From: Strix aluco
Taxonomy: Eukaryota > Chordata > Aves > Strigiformes > Strigidae
Reading direction: 5' to 3'
Assembly (NCBI RefSeq): GCF_031877795.1
Contig: NC_133971.1
Location: forward strand, 16,950,825-17,014,824
Length of the DNA: 64,000 nucleotides
How positions within the stretch are numbered: the stretch's first letter is position 1; the number at the start of each line of letters is the position of its first letter. A program made the translations under genes and the position numbers. This document shows, piece by piece, positions 22,878 through 38,891 of the stretch. The notes under the pieces were generated by a model. It was not told where the DNA came from and ran no database searches. It saw only the letters and a list, made by a program, of their open reading frames with translations.

Positions 22878-23456
22878 TGTCCTGGTTTCAGCCAAGACAG
22901 AATTACTTTATTTTTTTCTTAATAGCTAGAGTGGTGCTGTGTTTTGGATTCAGTATGGGGTTTGGTACGAGAAGAATGCTGATAACACACTGATGTTTTC
23001 AGTTGTTGCTGAGACATCAGGGACTCTCCAACTCCCCATGTCCTGTCTGTGCACAGATGTACAAGAAGCTGGGGGGGAACACGGCCAGAGCACTGGACCC
23101 AAGTTGGCCAATGGAATATTCCATATGATGTAACATCATGCTCAGTATATAGAGAGGGGTCGGCTAGGAAGGAGGGGGTTGTCTCTCGCTTCTGGGATTG
23201 CAACTGTGGGATCTTGGTATTTCACAATCACTAGCCAGGAGTGGGCTGGATACTGGGCCACAGGGGGTGAGCAGTCGCATTGTGCATTACCCGTTTGTAC
23301 CTTCTATTATTGTTTTATTTCAATTATGAAACTGTTTTTATCTCAACCTACAAGTCTCCCTTCACCCCTCCAATTTATCCCCCCATTCCCCAGGCAGGGG
23401 AGGGTGAGCAAGTGGCTGCATGGTGTTTGCTTGCCAGCTGGGTTTAAACCATGACA
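22878..23456 (+). mobile_element. Solo LTR (copy A of a near-identical pair)
   Basis: A 579-bp avian endogenous retrovirus LTR from TGTCCTGGTTTCAGCC to TTTAAACCATGACA, flanked by AACCC and GACCC (5-bp duplication with one difference). It contains the TGATGTAACATCATGCTCAGTATATA-type promoter block. It closely matches the LTR at 48342-48908, with only a few substitutions over the shared core of about 350 bases, so the insertion is fairly recent. It lies between the NAIP relic and the SMN 3' end. Confidence 0.88.
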
Positions 23457-23724
23457 GACCCATAAGATGCCTTTCTTAATATGACGGTATACCACTTTCC
23501 TGGCCCCTGCCACCAGTGGCCACCGTAACATACACTGCTGCCATAGCAGCCTCCTAAAAAAGTATACTGTAACTGCTAGTTCTGGTGTTTGTCATTCAGA
23601 TACAAAGTCTGAGGAATACAAGAGATGTTAAAATGAGAGAGAAATTAAATCTACCATGTGGGGTTAAAAGACTTAAATCTATCATGTGGTGAAAAGACAA
23701 TTGTTTCAGCGAAGTAAAAAATAC

Positions 23725-23730
23725 TTTATT
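23725..23730 (-). terminator. Candidate SMN1 polyadenylation signal
   Basis: AATAAA on the minus strand, about 960 bases beyond the SMN stop codon. A second candidate lies at 24317-24322. The 3' untranslated region probably covers about 23700-24687, possibly with a splice from a GTAAGTAT donor at 24658 to an unlocated last exon, as in mammalian SMN where exon 8 is non-coding. Confidence 0.4.
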
Positions 23731-24687
23731 GCTGCAGTGCTTTCTAAATACATTTGACTAGAGGTTTTTAAGAAATAGCCCATTTCAATACACAATTACT
23801 AGTGCCAAGTTATTTGTTTACTTGTTATCAGGGACAGCTCAATGTTAAGAAAAAATTAACTGTCTTGAGAAAATTCTCATCTTCACCATCAACCATCAGT
23901 GTATAAGTGATACACACCTCTCAAGGGGAAAGATTTGTACCTGGATTTTAAAAAGAAGCAAAAGTTAGTATACAAGAGCTTTTTGTTTTTAAAGAAACAA
24001 ACAAGAACTGCTCAACTGCACAGAAATTGCATGTTGTCACAGAAAATAAGAAAACAAGTCCCCAAGAGAATATAGTTTTTGTTCTGTAAGGAACTGAACA
24101 ACATACTGGAGAATTCTAAACAAAGGATTTCAAATAAAATCACAGGCACTGAAGTAAGGAGAACAGAATTGCTCAACAGTATCAAACTGAAATCTTGATC
24201 TTGTCCTGAAAAAAAAGAGTTTAGCTACACATCCTTCTATTCCATCTGTATAAAGAAGCAGTTGCTTCTGAAGGTGTGTATATAGATGAAAAAAAACGCG
24301 TATCACTTAAAAACCTTTTATTTTTAAAATAGCCCATAAAAAATAAGGTAATTCTTAGTAATCCAAGTAAGCTGCGCTGTTAATCCTGATGCAGAGATGA
24401 TGTAATTAAAACTCTCAGAGCAATAAAATACTTTCCTTCATCCTAGCCAAGAAAATACTATTCCATGGCTACTAAGCAACAAAGGGATGGCAGAAGTGGT
24501 CTTTTTAAGAGGACCGTAAGAGCAGATGGAAGTCCCAAAGCTCACAATTTCTTCACAGAATTCAAAACTTCTTGAGAGCTTGTGAAATGAACTGTGGTTT
24601 CAAACAAATCAGTCAAGCAACAGTGTATCTTCATTTAGCACAAAACTACGATACTTACAATCCTTCAAAACAGTGATGTATATTCAG

Positions 24688-28833
<4,146 letters not shown>

Positions 28834-29184
28834 GGCCGGCCCCGGCCCCGCGCGGCCGACTGCTGCGCACGCGCCGCACCCTCATTTCCGGCGCGCGGCG
28901 GCCCCGCCCCATGGCAGGTGACGGCGGCGTCAGCTGACCCCGCGGCGCGGCAGGAGGGGCGCGCGCCGGGGCCCGGGTGTGCGCGGGGCGGCAGCGCGGG
29001 ACCGGCTTTCACCCAGGGCCTTCCCCGCCGCCGCGCCGTCCCTGCGCTTGGGGACGCTGTCGCTGAGACGCTGCGCAATACGCTAGTGGAGCGCTTGACT
29101 TCGGCTTTAGCAATGCCGGTAAAATGATTGATTTCAGCTTTAACAAGCCTTAGGATGTGATGACGTTTGGCTGAACTGGGTGTG

Positions 29185-29872
29185 TCAGTCAGAGAGGGAC
29201 CTGGGGGTGTTGATTGACAGCCGGCTGAACAGGAGCCAGCAGTGTGCCCAGGTGGCCAAGAAGGCCAAATGGCATCCTGGCTTGTATCAGAAATAGTGTG
29301 GCCAGCAGGGACAGGGAAGGGATCTTACCCCTGTACTCGGCACTGGTGAGGCCGCACCTCGATGACTGTGTTCAGTTTTGGGCCCCTCACTGCAAAAAGG
29401 ACATTGAATTACTCGAGCGTGTCCAGAGAAGGGCAACGAAGCTGGTGAAGGGTCTGGAGCACATGTCATACGAGGAGCGGCTGAGGGAACTGGGGTTGTT
29501 TAGTCTGGAGAAGAGGAGGCTGAGGGGAGACCTCATCGCCCTCTACAGCTACCTGAAAGGAGGTTGCAGAGAACTGGGGATGAGTCTCTTTAGCCAAGTA
29601 ATGAGCAATAGGACAAGAGGGAATGGCCTCAAGTTGCACCAGAGAAGGTTTAGACTGGATATTAGGAAGCATTTCCTTCCAGAAGGGGTTGTTAGGCGTG
29701 GAATGGGCTGCCCAGGGAGGTGGTGGAGTCCCCATCCCTGGAGGTGTTTAAGAGTCAGGCTGACACAGTGCTGAGGGATATGGTGTAGTTGGGAACGGTC
29801 AGTGTTAGGTTAATGGTTGGACTTGATGATCTTCAAGGTCTTTTCCAACCTACATGATTCTGTGATTCTGTA
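29185..29872 (+). mobile_element. CR1 LINE 3' fragment
   Basis: A 5'-truncated CR1 carrying the ORF2 C-terminal region ([33 protein letters not shown]) and a 3' tail ending GATTCTGTGATTCTGT. It lies about 350 bp upstream of the SMN start codon, in the space between SMN and SERF1. It belongs to a different subfamily from the 18745 copy (different 3' end). Confidence 0.92.
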
Positions 29873-30762
29873 ATGCCGTTGAACTCATGTCCTTAAAACA
29901 CACCCTGATAAGCCTGGCAAACTTGAGAGCAGGAACCAAGACCGAGCCAACTGAGAGCTAGCAAAAAAATATGCTTGATTTCTCACCAACTACAGCTATT
30001 ACATTGCCAAAACCAGCTACATCTTCCTTCAAACGCTCCTCAAACTGTGCCGGGGCCTGTTAACAATATGAATGCACTTAGATCCATTAGAGCTTATACA
30101 AGCCAAGGCTTCAAAGTTCTCTCCTTCCAGAGATTTAAAACTCTTTCAGTACACAACACACTCAAGCATGCTGATAAAGCCAGCACTGTGTTTTCTCACA
30201 CTAAGTTTTATTCTTGAGGCTAGGTGAAGCAGCAATTTCAAGATCTGCTTACACATACAACTCATTAACTTGAAGCTGCAGATTCTCTGAAGTCAGTATC
30301 AGTAGTAGATTCACACCAATGAAGTCTGCAACTTGACAGACATCTTCTATAGTGTGGACTTACCACTGCATATTATATTGCTTGTAACAAACATTTCTTG
30401 TAATTTTTAAACTTATGCTGCTATACTTTCATACTTACATTGCATTTTTCCACAATTCTATCTATTCTTTGTGTTCTCTGTAATTTCTTAGAAATCAACT
30501 GATTATGAAGCATAACAATTTCAGATTAGACAGTGTTTCTCATGCAACATTTTATTGTAAAAATAATTTGAGATTTACAGTTCTGATCTCTTTAAGCTTA
30601 AGCACATTCTACAGTGTGTTCCATTCTGGATGAAGCTGTACTTCAAGAATTAAGACAAGAATATCTGGTCTAACTGTGGATTCAGAAATTCATTTTCACT
30701 GGAACCATTAAGTGAAACCAAAAAATGCAGCAAAAGCTGGAGTAAAGCTATTGCTTGATACT
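29873..30762. other. Intergenic between SMN1 and SERF1
   Basis: AT-rich sequence with no coding similarity or repeat recognised. It includes the probable downstream flank of SERF1, with an alternative AATAAA on the minus strand at 30551-30556. Confidence 0.45.
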
Positions 30763-30768
30763 TTTATT
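30763..30768 (-). terminator. Candidate SERF1 polyadenylation signal
   Basis: AATAAA on the minus strand about 200 bases beyond the SERF1 stop codon, a reasonable distance for a short 3' untranslated region. A second signal lies at 30551-30556. There is no transcript evidence to choose between them. Confidence 0.45.
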
Positions 30769-30963
30769 CATATGCATGCAGAAGAGTGTAGGCAGTTTCA
30801 AAACAGCACTCCAGACAACTAAGCCTATGCTAACCAGAAAATACTATAATGCTAGTTGAACCACTCTGCAAGATAGACATTTAGTCATTTAATGGCCAGA
30901 GACTTTTATGAATGATCTTCTAGGTCCTTCTGCTTCATTGGTTCAATTCTCCACTCAGGCAGC

Positions 30964-33900
30964 TCATTTTGCTCCTGCCTGCAGAGACTTCCTTTCATTA
31001 GCTGCTTTTTGTTTTTGCTGCATAATTTCAGAGTCTCTGTGAAGAAAAAAAGTTGCATTTCAGATACTGGCTGCTGTTTTTCTAAGTAGAGTCTCCTCCA
31101 GCTTGGTTTTGCCCTTTAGCAACCCCCATTTCAAGGGAAAAAGATTAGTATAAAACTTCTCAGCCATGAGCACACTGTTTCTATTATCCTGTTGCTTTCA
31201 GTACAGTACCCCATGAGGTAGACAAGTTACTTGATTAGTAGACCTTATATAATTCTTTTGATTTTAGAAGGACACAATGGGTCAAACATCTTCAAGAAAG
31301 TATTACACAATATTTTCATGTTCATAATAGGCAAAAAGCTGCCTAAAGGAAATAAAAGCTTTACAGGTCTTACCAAAAATAAATCTGTTTAACAAGAGAT
31401 ACTGTAAAACCTACACCCACGGTTTATGCTCTGGTATATGAATCGACTGTGAATCAAAGCAAAGTACTTAAATGCTGTTTCAGCTAAGACACTGGGTTCC
31501 TTCTGACCCATTTTATCATATCATAGAATCATGGAATGGTTTGGGTTGGAAGGGACCTTAAAGATCAGCTAGTTTCAACCCTCCCTGCCCTGGGCAGGGA
31601 CACCTTCCACTAGACCAGGTTGCTCAAAGCCCCGTCCAACCTGGCCTTGAACACTGCCAGTGAGGGGGCAGCCACAGCTTCCCAGTAAAGAATTTCTTCC
31701 TTAGATCTAATCTAAATCTCCCCTCTTTCAGTTTAAAACCGTTACCCCTCATCTTATCCCTATACTCCCTGATAAAGAGTCCCTCCCCATCTTTCCTGTA
31801 CCCCCGCTTTAAGTACTGGAAGGCTGCTGTAAGGTCTCCCTGAAGCCTCCTCTTCTCCAGGCTGAACAAACTCAATGCTCTCAGCCTGTCCTCACAGGGG
31901 AGGTGCTCCAGGCCCCTGATCATCTTTGTGGCCTCCTCTGGACCCGCTCCAACAGGTCCATGTCCTTCTTATGTTAGGGGCCCCAGAGCTGGACACAGTT
32001 CTCCAGGTGGGGTCTGACAAGAGCAGAGTAGAGGGGGAGAATTGCCTCCCTTTGACCTGCTGGTCATGCTTCTCTTGATGCAGCCCAGGATACGGTTGTC
32101 TTTTCCCTCCTATTCTGCCCAACCATTTCACTCAACTTTACTAGATCTTACCTCTGTTTTCTCTGAGAAGCAGACAAGCTATCTTCTTTCCTTTTCCCTT
32201 TGTGGATCTCCTGAGTCTTCTTCAGGTTCTTTTGGCGGGCAAGTTCACGCTGGTTCCCACCTGCAAGATAATACATGGTTTATAAAGGTACCACATTTTA
32301 CACATGGTAGAAGTCCGTTATAAAGGTGGTAAGGCTTGGCTCAATCTGTAGAGCTGGTATGGCAGTATCTTCTGTAGTTGGCAGTATCTTCCATCAGTCT
32401 CTCCCTCCAGTGCATAATGGGAGGCATGAAAGCCTGTTAGTTCTCACATTTACATTTCTACAGGTCACATGCAAATGATCACCAAAAGCCATTCCAACAT
32501 TCCTTCCAGAAACATAATTCAGATTCACATAAAAGACTGAAGGCCCCTCAATAGCCCAGGCAAAATGACAACAGTAACTCATCCCAAGAAGAGCCATCCT
32601 CTCTTTCTCAAGCAGATTCCAGCATCCAATACAGCTTACAAATTAATTTTAGACTGAAAGAACAGCATTAAAATGAGGGCAGCCTGATAGAGTTTATAGC
32701 TTCCTCAAACTCTTCCCAAGGCCCTCTAAGAAATCAAAAAGCAAATGGCTGTATTTGGGTCCAGAAACATCTATCTGCTTTCAGTCTGTAGTGTGTGCTG
32801 GGTTTGAGTGAGTAGCAGGGTTTTTGGTAGTGGGGGAGGGGGCTACAGCAGTAGCCCCCTGTGAGAAGCTTCTCAAAAGCTTCCCCAGCTCCAAGTCAGA
32901 CCTGCCTCTGGCCAAGGCCGAGCCAATTAGCGATGGTGGCTGCGCCTCTGTGATAACATTTAAGTCATAATATTTAAGAAAGGAAACCTGAGAGGGGGTT
33001 GAGACCTGTGAGGAAGAATTGCGAGGCAGACACCTATGCAAACACCAAGGTCAGTGGAAGGAAGGAAGGAGAAGCGGGGGAGGTGCACCAGAGCAGAGAG
33101 CCCCTCTGTGTCCTGTGGGGAGACAGCAGGGCTGCCCTCCTGCCACCCATGGAGGTTCACAGTGAAGCAAAGGCCACCCTGCAGCCTGTGGAGAACCCCA
33201 CACTGGAGCAGGCAGCTGCACCCAAGGGAGGCTGGGACTCCGTGGGAAGGCCCCGCTGTTGTAGTTCAGCACTGGGAGGCCTGAAACACGCGGGGGTGAC
33301 CCATGCCAGAGCAACATGGGAACGGCTGCAGCCCGTGGGGAGGACTCATGTCGGAGAAAGTTCATGGAGGGCTGTCTCCTGTGAGAGGAAGCCCACACTG
33401 GAGCAGGGGAAGAGTGTGCAGTAGTCTCCATCCCTCCCGAGGAGGAAGACGTGTCGAACTGACTGCACCCCCCATCCCTCACGCTGCTGCAGGGTGGGGA
33501 GAAGGTAGAGAGATCAGGAGCAGAGATGAGCCTGGGAAGAAGGAGTGGGGGATGTTTTTAAGATGTGGTAATGCTTCTCACTGTCCCACTCTGTTAAGTG
33601 TTGTTTGTGTTAGAGTTTGAACTAAAGTGATGTTCTTTTTCTTCCCCCAATGAGTCAGTCTTTTGCATGTGACTAACTGGTGAGCTACCCCTCCCTATCT
33701 CAATTCCTGAGTATTTTTCTTCATTTTCTCCTTCCCAGTCCTGAGGGAGAAGAGATGAGTGAATGGCTGTGGTGCTCAGTTGCCCTCTGGGCTAAACCAC
33801 AAGTGTTGCCATACAAAATCACTGATGGATTCCATCACATCTCATGGTCAAGCACCATGAACTTTTAAAGTCTTGCTCATACTAAGTAATAGCAGTTATG

Positions 33901-36900
33901 GGCCTCACATGTATTTGCAGAAAGAATACACTTCTGCAGATGCCACTTAGAAGATAACCAGTATAGTTAACATATATGGGAACCTTGGTGTGGGGAATAC
34001 AACGGAAGATTGGCAAGGAGGATTGTAAACATGCTCAAAGTGACTTGCAGCTGGGGTGCCAAAAACCACATATATCACACTAATTGTTGCTTAGCCCTGT
34101 GTGTTTGATGGGTAGAATGTCTGTGTTTAGATAACACAGGCCTGTGAGAAACTCAGAGGCACCTTATTGAACATCCTTGAGATCCCTGCCCTGCTGTGGG
34201 AAAGATCAAAGCAGTGGAAAAGTACGCCTGCGAAAATCCCAGATATACACAGGTGAAAGCCAAAGGTTCAAGATCTTTTTGTCTCTTTGTCTTTTTCTGG
34301 CTCCGCAATGCCTGCATCCCCACCTGCATGCCTCTGCCTGTGTGTTGCTGCAGAGATCCCCCGAGTCATGAGGTAACAGGAATGAATTTGCTCTTTGCAC
34401 TTGTTTTGTGGTTGTTCCTGTGTCCTGCCTGTGCTCACACACTTGGCTTTACTTTTTACTGGATAAAGTCCCCAAAACTATTTAACACAGGATTCATAAT
34501 GTATTATGGGGCACTCATAGCCCAGAAGCTCAGCCTTACTCTGGGAACCATGAAAGCAGACAAGACCACATAGTACACAAGCAGCTGTATGTAGGTTTAA
34601 TAAATTTTTGCTCAGAGGCAGCTGACATGTATGCAGTAGGAGGCTATGCCAGCTATGGAGCTTCAGCCCAAGATTTTGTTTACCTACCACATACCACAGA
34701 GCCCCCTGCAAAAGAAATGGGGCTAACAAAGCTCAAGTTAAGACACAACAAAAACTCCAGTTCCTCATTAAGATGCCTTGTTTAGAATAAAACAACTTAC
34801 TACTTCCCCAAAACAGGTGCATGCATATGTCCCTGCACAGAGTGGACAACCCTGATGCTGTTCACATGCGAGAGTATTTTCATGCTACTGAAGGAATTAG
34901 CAAACAAGCATTCAGAAAGGTCCTGTCCATACACTATTATGGGTTTCTGTTCATAGCTTTCTTTCCTGTGCATGCTTTTTAGATTTCATTGTGAACCAAC
35001 ATCTGTATTTTTCAATCTTCCTCATTTTATGAGTTTCTCTGTGTAGGTGTTTCCTTAACTTGGCAGCAAGGGCACAGTTATGGTTGTTCTACCTACTTTG
35101 CTTGTGATGGACTGTTAGTCCATTCAATTAATTACACTCAAATACTATCTTGTCCCCAAAGTCCATGTAGAAGAAGGATCACTATGTGTTTGGAAACTTA
35201 AGTAAAACAGCTAACTATATGTAGCAGTACTGGTGTGGATTAGAACTTGATGACTCATGAGCAGATGATACATTCCAGGCTATAAATGATTCTTGAGTTT
35301 CATGGTGCTCTGGAGGCATTAATGTCATATGAAGACAATGACCTGTCAGCAATGAACAGGTCTTCTGTGGTGCTTAAAGAAATTAAGTATTTTTTATCAT
35401 GAAAAGAGAGGCGGGAAGTCGAAACACACTGCTATAGTAAGAATTCATATAGCAGTTACCCTCCACCCTTAACCTTATGCACCTCCTTCCTGTCCAAGCA
35501 AACATTGTGCAGGGTATCTGCAAAGTTATTCCACACACATGGTAATGTTAAGAACATATTAGTTGTTTAACTTTAAATAAGTAAGATCTAAATAGAATGA
35601 ACCGCTTAGACTTGTAATGGTGCATGATTTAGTATGCTGTTCACTTAGCATAAGTAGCTACATTTGTCAAAGCCTTAGGCCAGCAAGCTGTAAACTTTTG
35701 CTTAGATTTACTGAACTTGTACTGAACTTGTACCTACTCAAGCAAAATGAGGCCTTCAGAGCCAGCACAAACCAGAAAAGGAGGATACAAGTGTCAACAG
35801 CAGCTATAACTAGACAAGATAACAACCTGCCTGGAGACAGTGAAGAAATCCAATATGGAATCCGAAGGTGTTGGAAGATTTCAGGCCAGAATCACCACTG
35901 GACCAAAGGGCACATGAAAGATGCATGGAGAATGTGTGAAGGGGGGATGCATAGTCTGTAAGGGTATAATTGTCCAGGGATTTCTTTCTTTGGGGTTCCT
36001 CCCCAGAGGCACCCAGCTTGAGCTGATCCTGCTGCTGTACCACTCTATTAAATTAATTATTTTTTGAGATTCAATGCCTAAGGCTCTGCTTCAGGAAACC
36101 CAGGGTCTGAACTGCAGAGCAACTAACACCAGACTGATCTGTTGCTTCTTTAACAGTAAGACTGTAAACTTAAGAACCAAACTGAATGGCATCACTGAAA
36201 AACTTGTCTGCCACTTCTGCACAGCAAAGCAGAGCAGGTAGAAAAGTAGAACAATGCAGTATGCACACAAGGCATACAGAGCCAAACAACTCTTTGAAAA
36301 GAAACTTACTTGTACCACCCCTACTTCCAAGTAAACATTGCCAAGGCCTGTTTGGCTCCAGTACTTCACCTGGGTATCCCTAGCTCCAAGGGAGACGGTG
36401 CTGTTTTCTACATTCTGTAAGATCAACCTAAATCTTCTATGAAGCATGGTCCAGTCCTGACAGAAGACAATTCAGCTTCCTCTAATGTGAACTTCAAGCA
36501 TACAGGTCAGTACACCCTTCCTGCTTACACCTGTGTCTGAACATCTCCATCCTTGCCTGCCTCTGCAAGACACAGGCCTTAGTTCAACCTGTCCCTGCTC
36601 TTCCAACTCCAAGATCCGGCTATTATTCAAAAGGAAGATAAGCGAAAGACCTCTGAATAGCACTGGAACAAGCAGTAATCATCTCTACTGTAAAGATGTC
36701 AAAGAGAATGGCAGTAAGGATTGGCTACTGAGGTCATCATCCCTAGGGTTCTTTCTGAGCAGCAACGGATCTAATCACATGGTAGATCTTAAAGCAGAAG
36801 AAAAGTGCCTGCCACAGTGTCCCAAAAATAAAAAGCAAAAGTAACCAGAGCCATTTGATGCAAGAACAAAGCAGTAATGGAAGACAAGTGACAAAACCCC

Positions 36901-38158
36901 CCTCCAATTCATCTAGTAATCACCATCTTCACAAATTCATTCAGTTTTCAGGTACCCTGAAATATGGCACTGCAACAAGTACCATGAATTTATTAATTCA
37001 GAGACACAGTAAGTAGTTGTTAGTAAGAAATCCATTTTTATTCTGTTCTACTGTATGTCCATTTGAAATCACAGCATCTAGCCCAGATCTGATTGACAAC
37101 AAAGCGCTGAACTCTGGAAACATGTACTAAAGTTAAGACTAGACTGTAGGGTAGCACACCACAGCTTTACCTCTAGTATTTCAGACACTCTATTAAACTA
37201 GGTCATCCTAAAATGAAATGTTATCCTTCTGCTATGCTCAGGTGGGGGATGCTGTGCCTCTTTTTAACCTTAAGCTATGTTTATTCTATCAGCACACAGA
37301 ACAGGGGAAAAAATATCAACAAAGGCCATAGACCTGTCTCTTCCTCACATTCAAGATCTGATCTATGCACAGACTGTTTACGATCCAGGTCTTCATCTGC
37401 ACTTCCAGCAGTACAGTGGCTTTGAAGCTATGTATTTTTAAGTGTGAACATAAAAGCAACTCCTCAGTTAAACACAGGCGGTTTCTGTATTGCCAAGTAC
37501 AATACTCAGAAACCAAAACAGTAACCTCAGCAGTTAGATGAGCCGAAGTATTCTAGTTTTAGTTCACAGTTCTCCGCCATTTTAGAGTAGATACACCAAC
37601 ATTACTTTTGAATAAGGTGGTGATTAGCAAGTCCCGTTGCCCTTTCAACGACAGCCTTAACAACCACCATTTAAGCAACGTCGTATAAAGTGTTCGGCAG
37701 TGATGTAAAAGCCCTTTATTTACAGACTGGACGGTAGCCAGGACTGAAACTGAGCGTTACTGTTGTTCCAGCATAGCACCACCTTTCTTCCTCCTCCCCG
37801 CCCCCCAACACAGCTACGCCAGGGGACGGGGTGAGAATGTTTTTCCTCCAAGCCTAGTGCGGCGGCAGGATGTGGGAAGCCTCAACCCCACCGGCCCAAG
37901 CACTCGTCGCGGATTTCGCCACGGAGACGCCAAATCCGTAAGAACCAGGACCCGAGGCAGCACCACACCGCGGCCGCCCCGCTCCGCCGGACCGACCGCC
38001 GGGCGGCCCTCGGCGTCGCGCCCAGGCCGCACTTCTCCACCGGCCTGGAGCCGACCGGCCCGCCGCCGTGCCGGTGGGGCGGCCAAAGGCCCACCGCCCG
38101 CTCACCCGACAGGGCCCCGGAGCAGCCCCCCTAAGGACTGCCGGCACTCACGTGTCAT
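30964..38158 (-). CDS. SERF1: Small EDRK-rich factor 1, complete gene
   Basis: SERF proteins are tiny, highly charged, disordered proteins that speed amyloid nucleation of aggregation-prone proteins. Human SERF1A sits beside SMN1. Coding exons on the minus strand are 38158-38152 (only seven bases, ATGACAC, then donor GTGAGT), 32260-32152 and 31036-30964 (stop TGA). Phases join correctly to give 189 bases, 62 residues plus stop, the length of the human short isoform. The protein starts [14 protein letters not shown] and continues [19 protein letters not shown]. It ends [13 protein letters not shown] after [10 protein letters not shown]. Human has MARGNQ at the start and a slightly different tail. 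Intron 1 is 5.9 kb and holds two solo LTRs. Intron 2 holds a CR1. Confidence 0.95.
31519..32100 (-). mobile_element. CR1 LINE 3' fragment, SERF1 intron 2
   Basis: A reverse-oriented CR1 3' end. The plus strand begins with the complement of the tail (TCATAGAATCATGGAATGG) and runs into the ORF2 C-terminal region (minus frame [20 protein letters not shown]). It resembles the 3' part of the 18745 copy. It is 5'-truncated, and the left edge of the ORF part fades near 32100, about 50 bases from SERF1 exon 2. Confidence 0.92.
32794..33801 (+). mobile_element. Solo LTR, ~1 kb, SERF1 intron 1
   Basis: A 1,008-bp solo LTR from TGTGCTGGGTTTGAG to GGGCTAAACCACA, flanked by AGTG at 32790-32793 and 33802-33805 (4-bp duplication). 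It is the uninterrupted relative of the composite LTR at 13773-16694, which also has a 4-bp duplication. It is antisense to SERF1. No internal retroviral genes. Confidence 0.85.
35613..36131 (+). mobile_element. Solo LTR-like element, SERF1 intron 1
   Basis: A 519-bp segment starting TGTAATGGTG and ending ACTAACACCA, with the 4-bp sequence GACT immediately on both sides (35609-35612 and 36132-36135). The 3' third has LTR-like content (GGGTATAATTGTCC, then CTATTAAATTAATT before a short tail). It differs from the other LTR families in the window. Identification rests on the ends and the duplication only. Confidence 0.6.
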
Positions 38159-38580
38159 CGTGAGACGCTCAGGCCACGCAGCCCCGCTGCCGCCACCGCC
38201 GTCAACCTGCCGGCAAACCTCCCCGCTAGCAGCCGCCGTCTAGCTCCCGCTTGTCGCTGACGCCCCTTATAACACCTCGGCTGCCCCCTGACGTCATTGC
38301 GGCGCGCGGGACGTGGCACGCCGACCAAAGGGCTGGGCCAATCAGCGGGCTGCGACCGGGCGGGGGCGGGCGAGGAGAGGGAGGAGGCGCCCTCGCGGCC
38401 GTCGCGTTCGTCACTGCGGCCCCGACCTCTTCCGCGTGGGTGCGGTCGGGTGCGGCGCGCGGTGAGCTCTGGGAGCGTCAGGCTGCCGTAAAGTGAGGGG
38501 AAGCGTCGTAGCGGGCGGGGTGGGTGCGCTCGGTGTCGGAGCGAGTAACAGCGGCGCAAGCCCCGCTGAGCTCTGGCCAG
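37795..38580. promoter_or_regulatory. CpG island promoter of SERF1
   Basis: A GC- and CpG-dense block centred on the SERF1 start codon. A CCAAT sequence occurs at about 38338, with GC boxes (GGGCGGGGGCGGG) to its right. A TTATAA sits at 38267-38272, about 110 bases upstream of the start codon. Overlapping open frames on both strands here are a composition effect. Confidence 0.72.
38289..38296. promoter_or_regulatory. Palindromic CRE (TGACGTCA)
   Basis: A perfect 8-bp cAMP-response-element palindrome, the binding site of CREB/ATF factors, about 130 bases upstream of the SERF1 start codon and close to the TTATAA and CCAAT motifs. The site is seen directly; binding is inferred. Confidence 0.55.
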
Positions 38581-38891
38581 GAGCGGGAGGCTTCAGAGGG
38601 GGCTGGAATTGTACGACTGGAGGAAAATGTGATTTTGAAACGTCGTTGTATAAGAGTACGTGGTTTTGATCAAGTGGAAAAATAAATCATTACAGATCAT
38701 TGTCTGTTAAAATCACCAAAGTTAAAAAAGAACAAAACCAAAACACTTAGTTGCTGCTTTCTTTGGACACTACTCGCCTTCTCTAGTTTTGCCCACTGAG
38801 AGCGAAAGCATGCTTTTCCCTATCCGAGGATGTTTTTTTTTTTAATACTGCCCAAGCCCTCCCACAGAAAAACTCATTCCCAGCTGCAGAA

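Noticed and set aside
29244-29774. 176-residue open frame as a host gene
   Set aside because: It is the C-terminal part of CR1 ORF2 in a truncated LINE copy.
33985-34500. Possible LTR starting TGTGGGGAATAC
   Set aside because: The composition is LTR-like, but no matching TG...CA ends with a flanking duplication could be found, so no boundaries can be defended.
37814-38559. Proline/arginine-rich open frames on both strands
   Set aside because: CpG-island composition around the SERF1 first exon. No recognisable domain.
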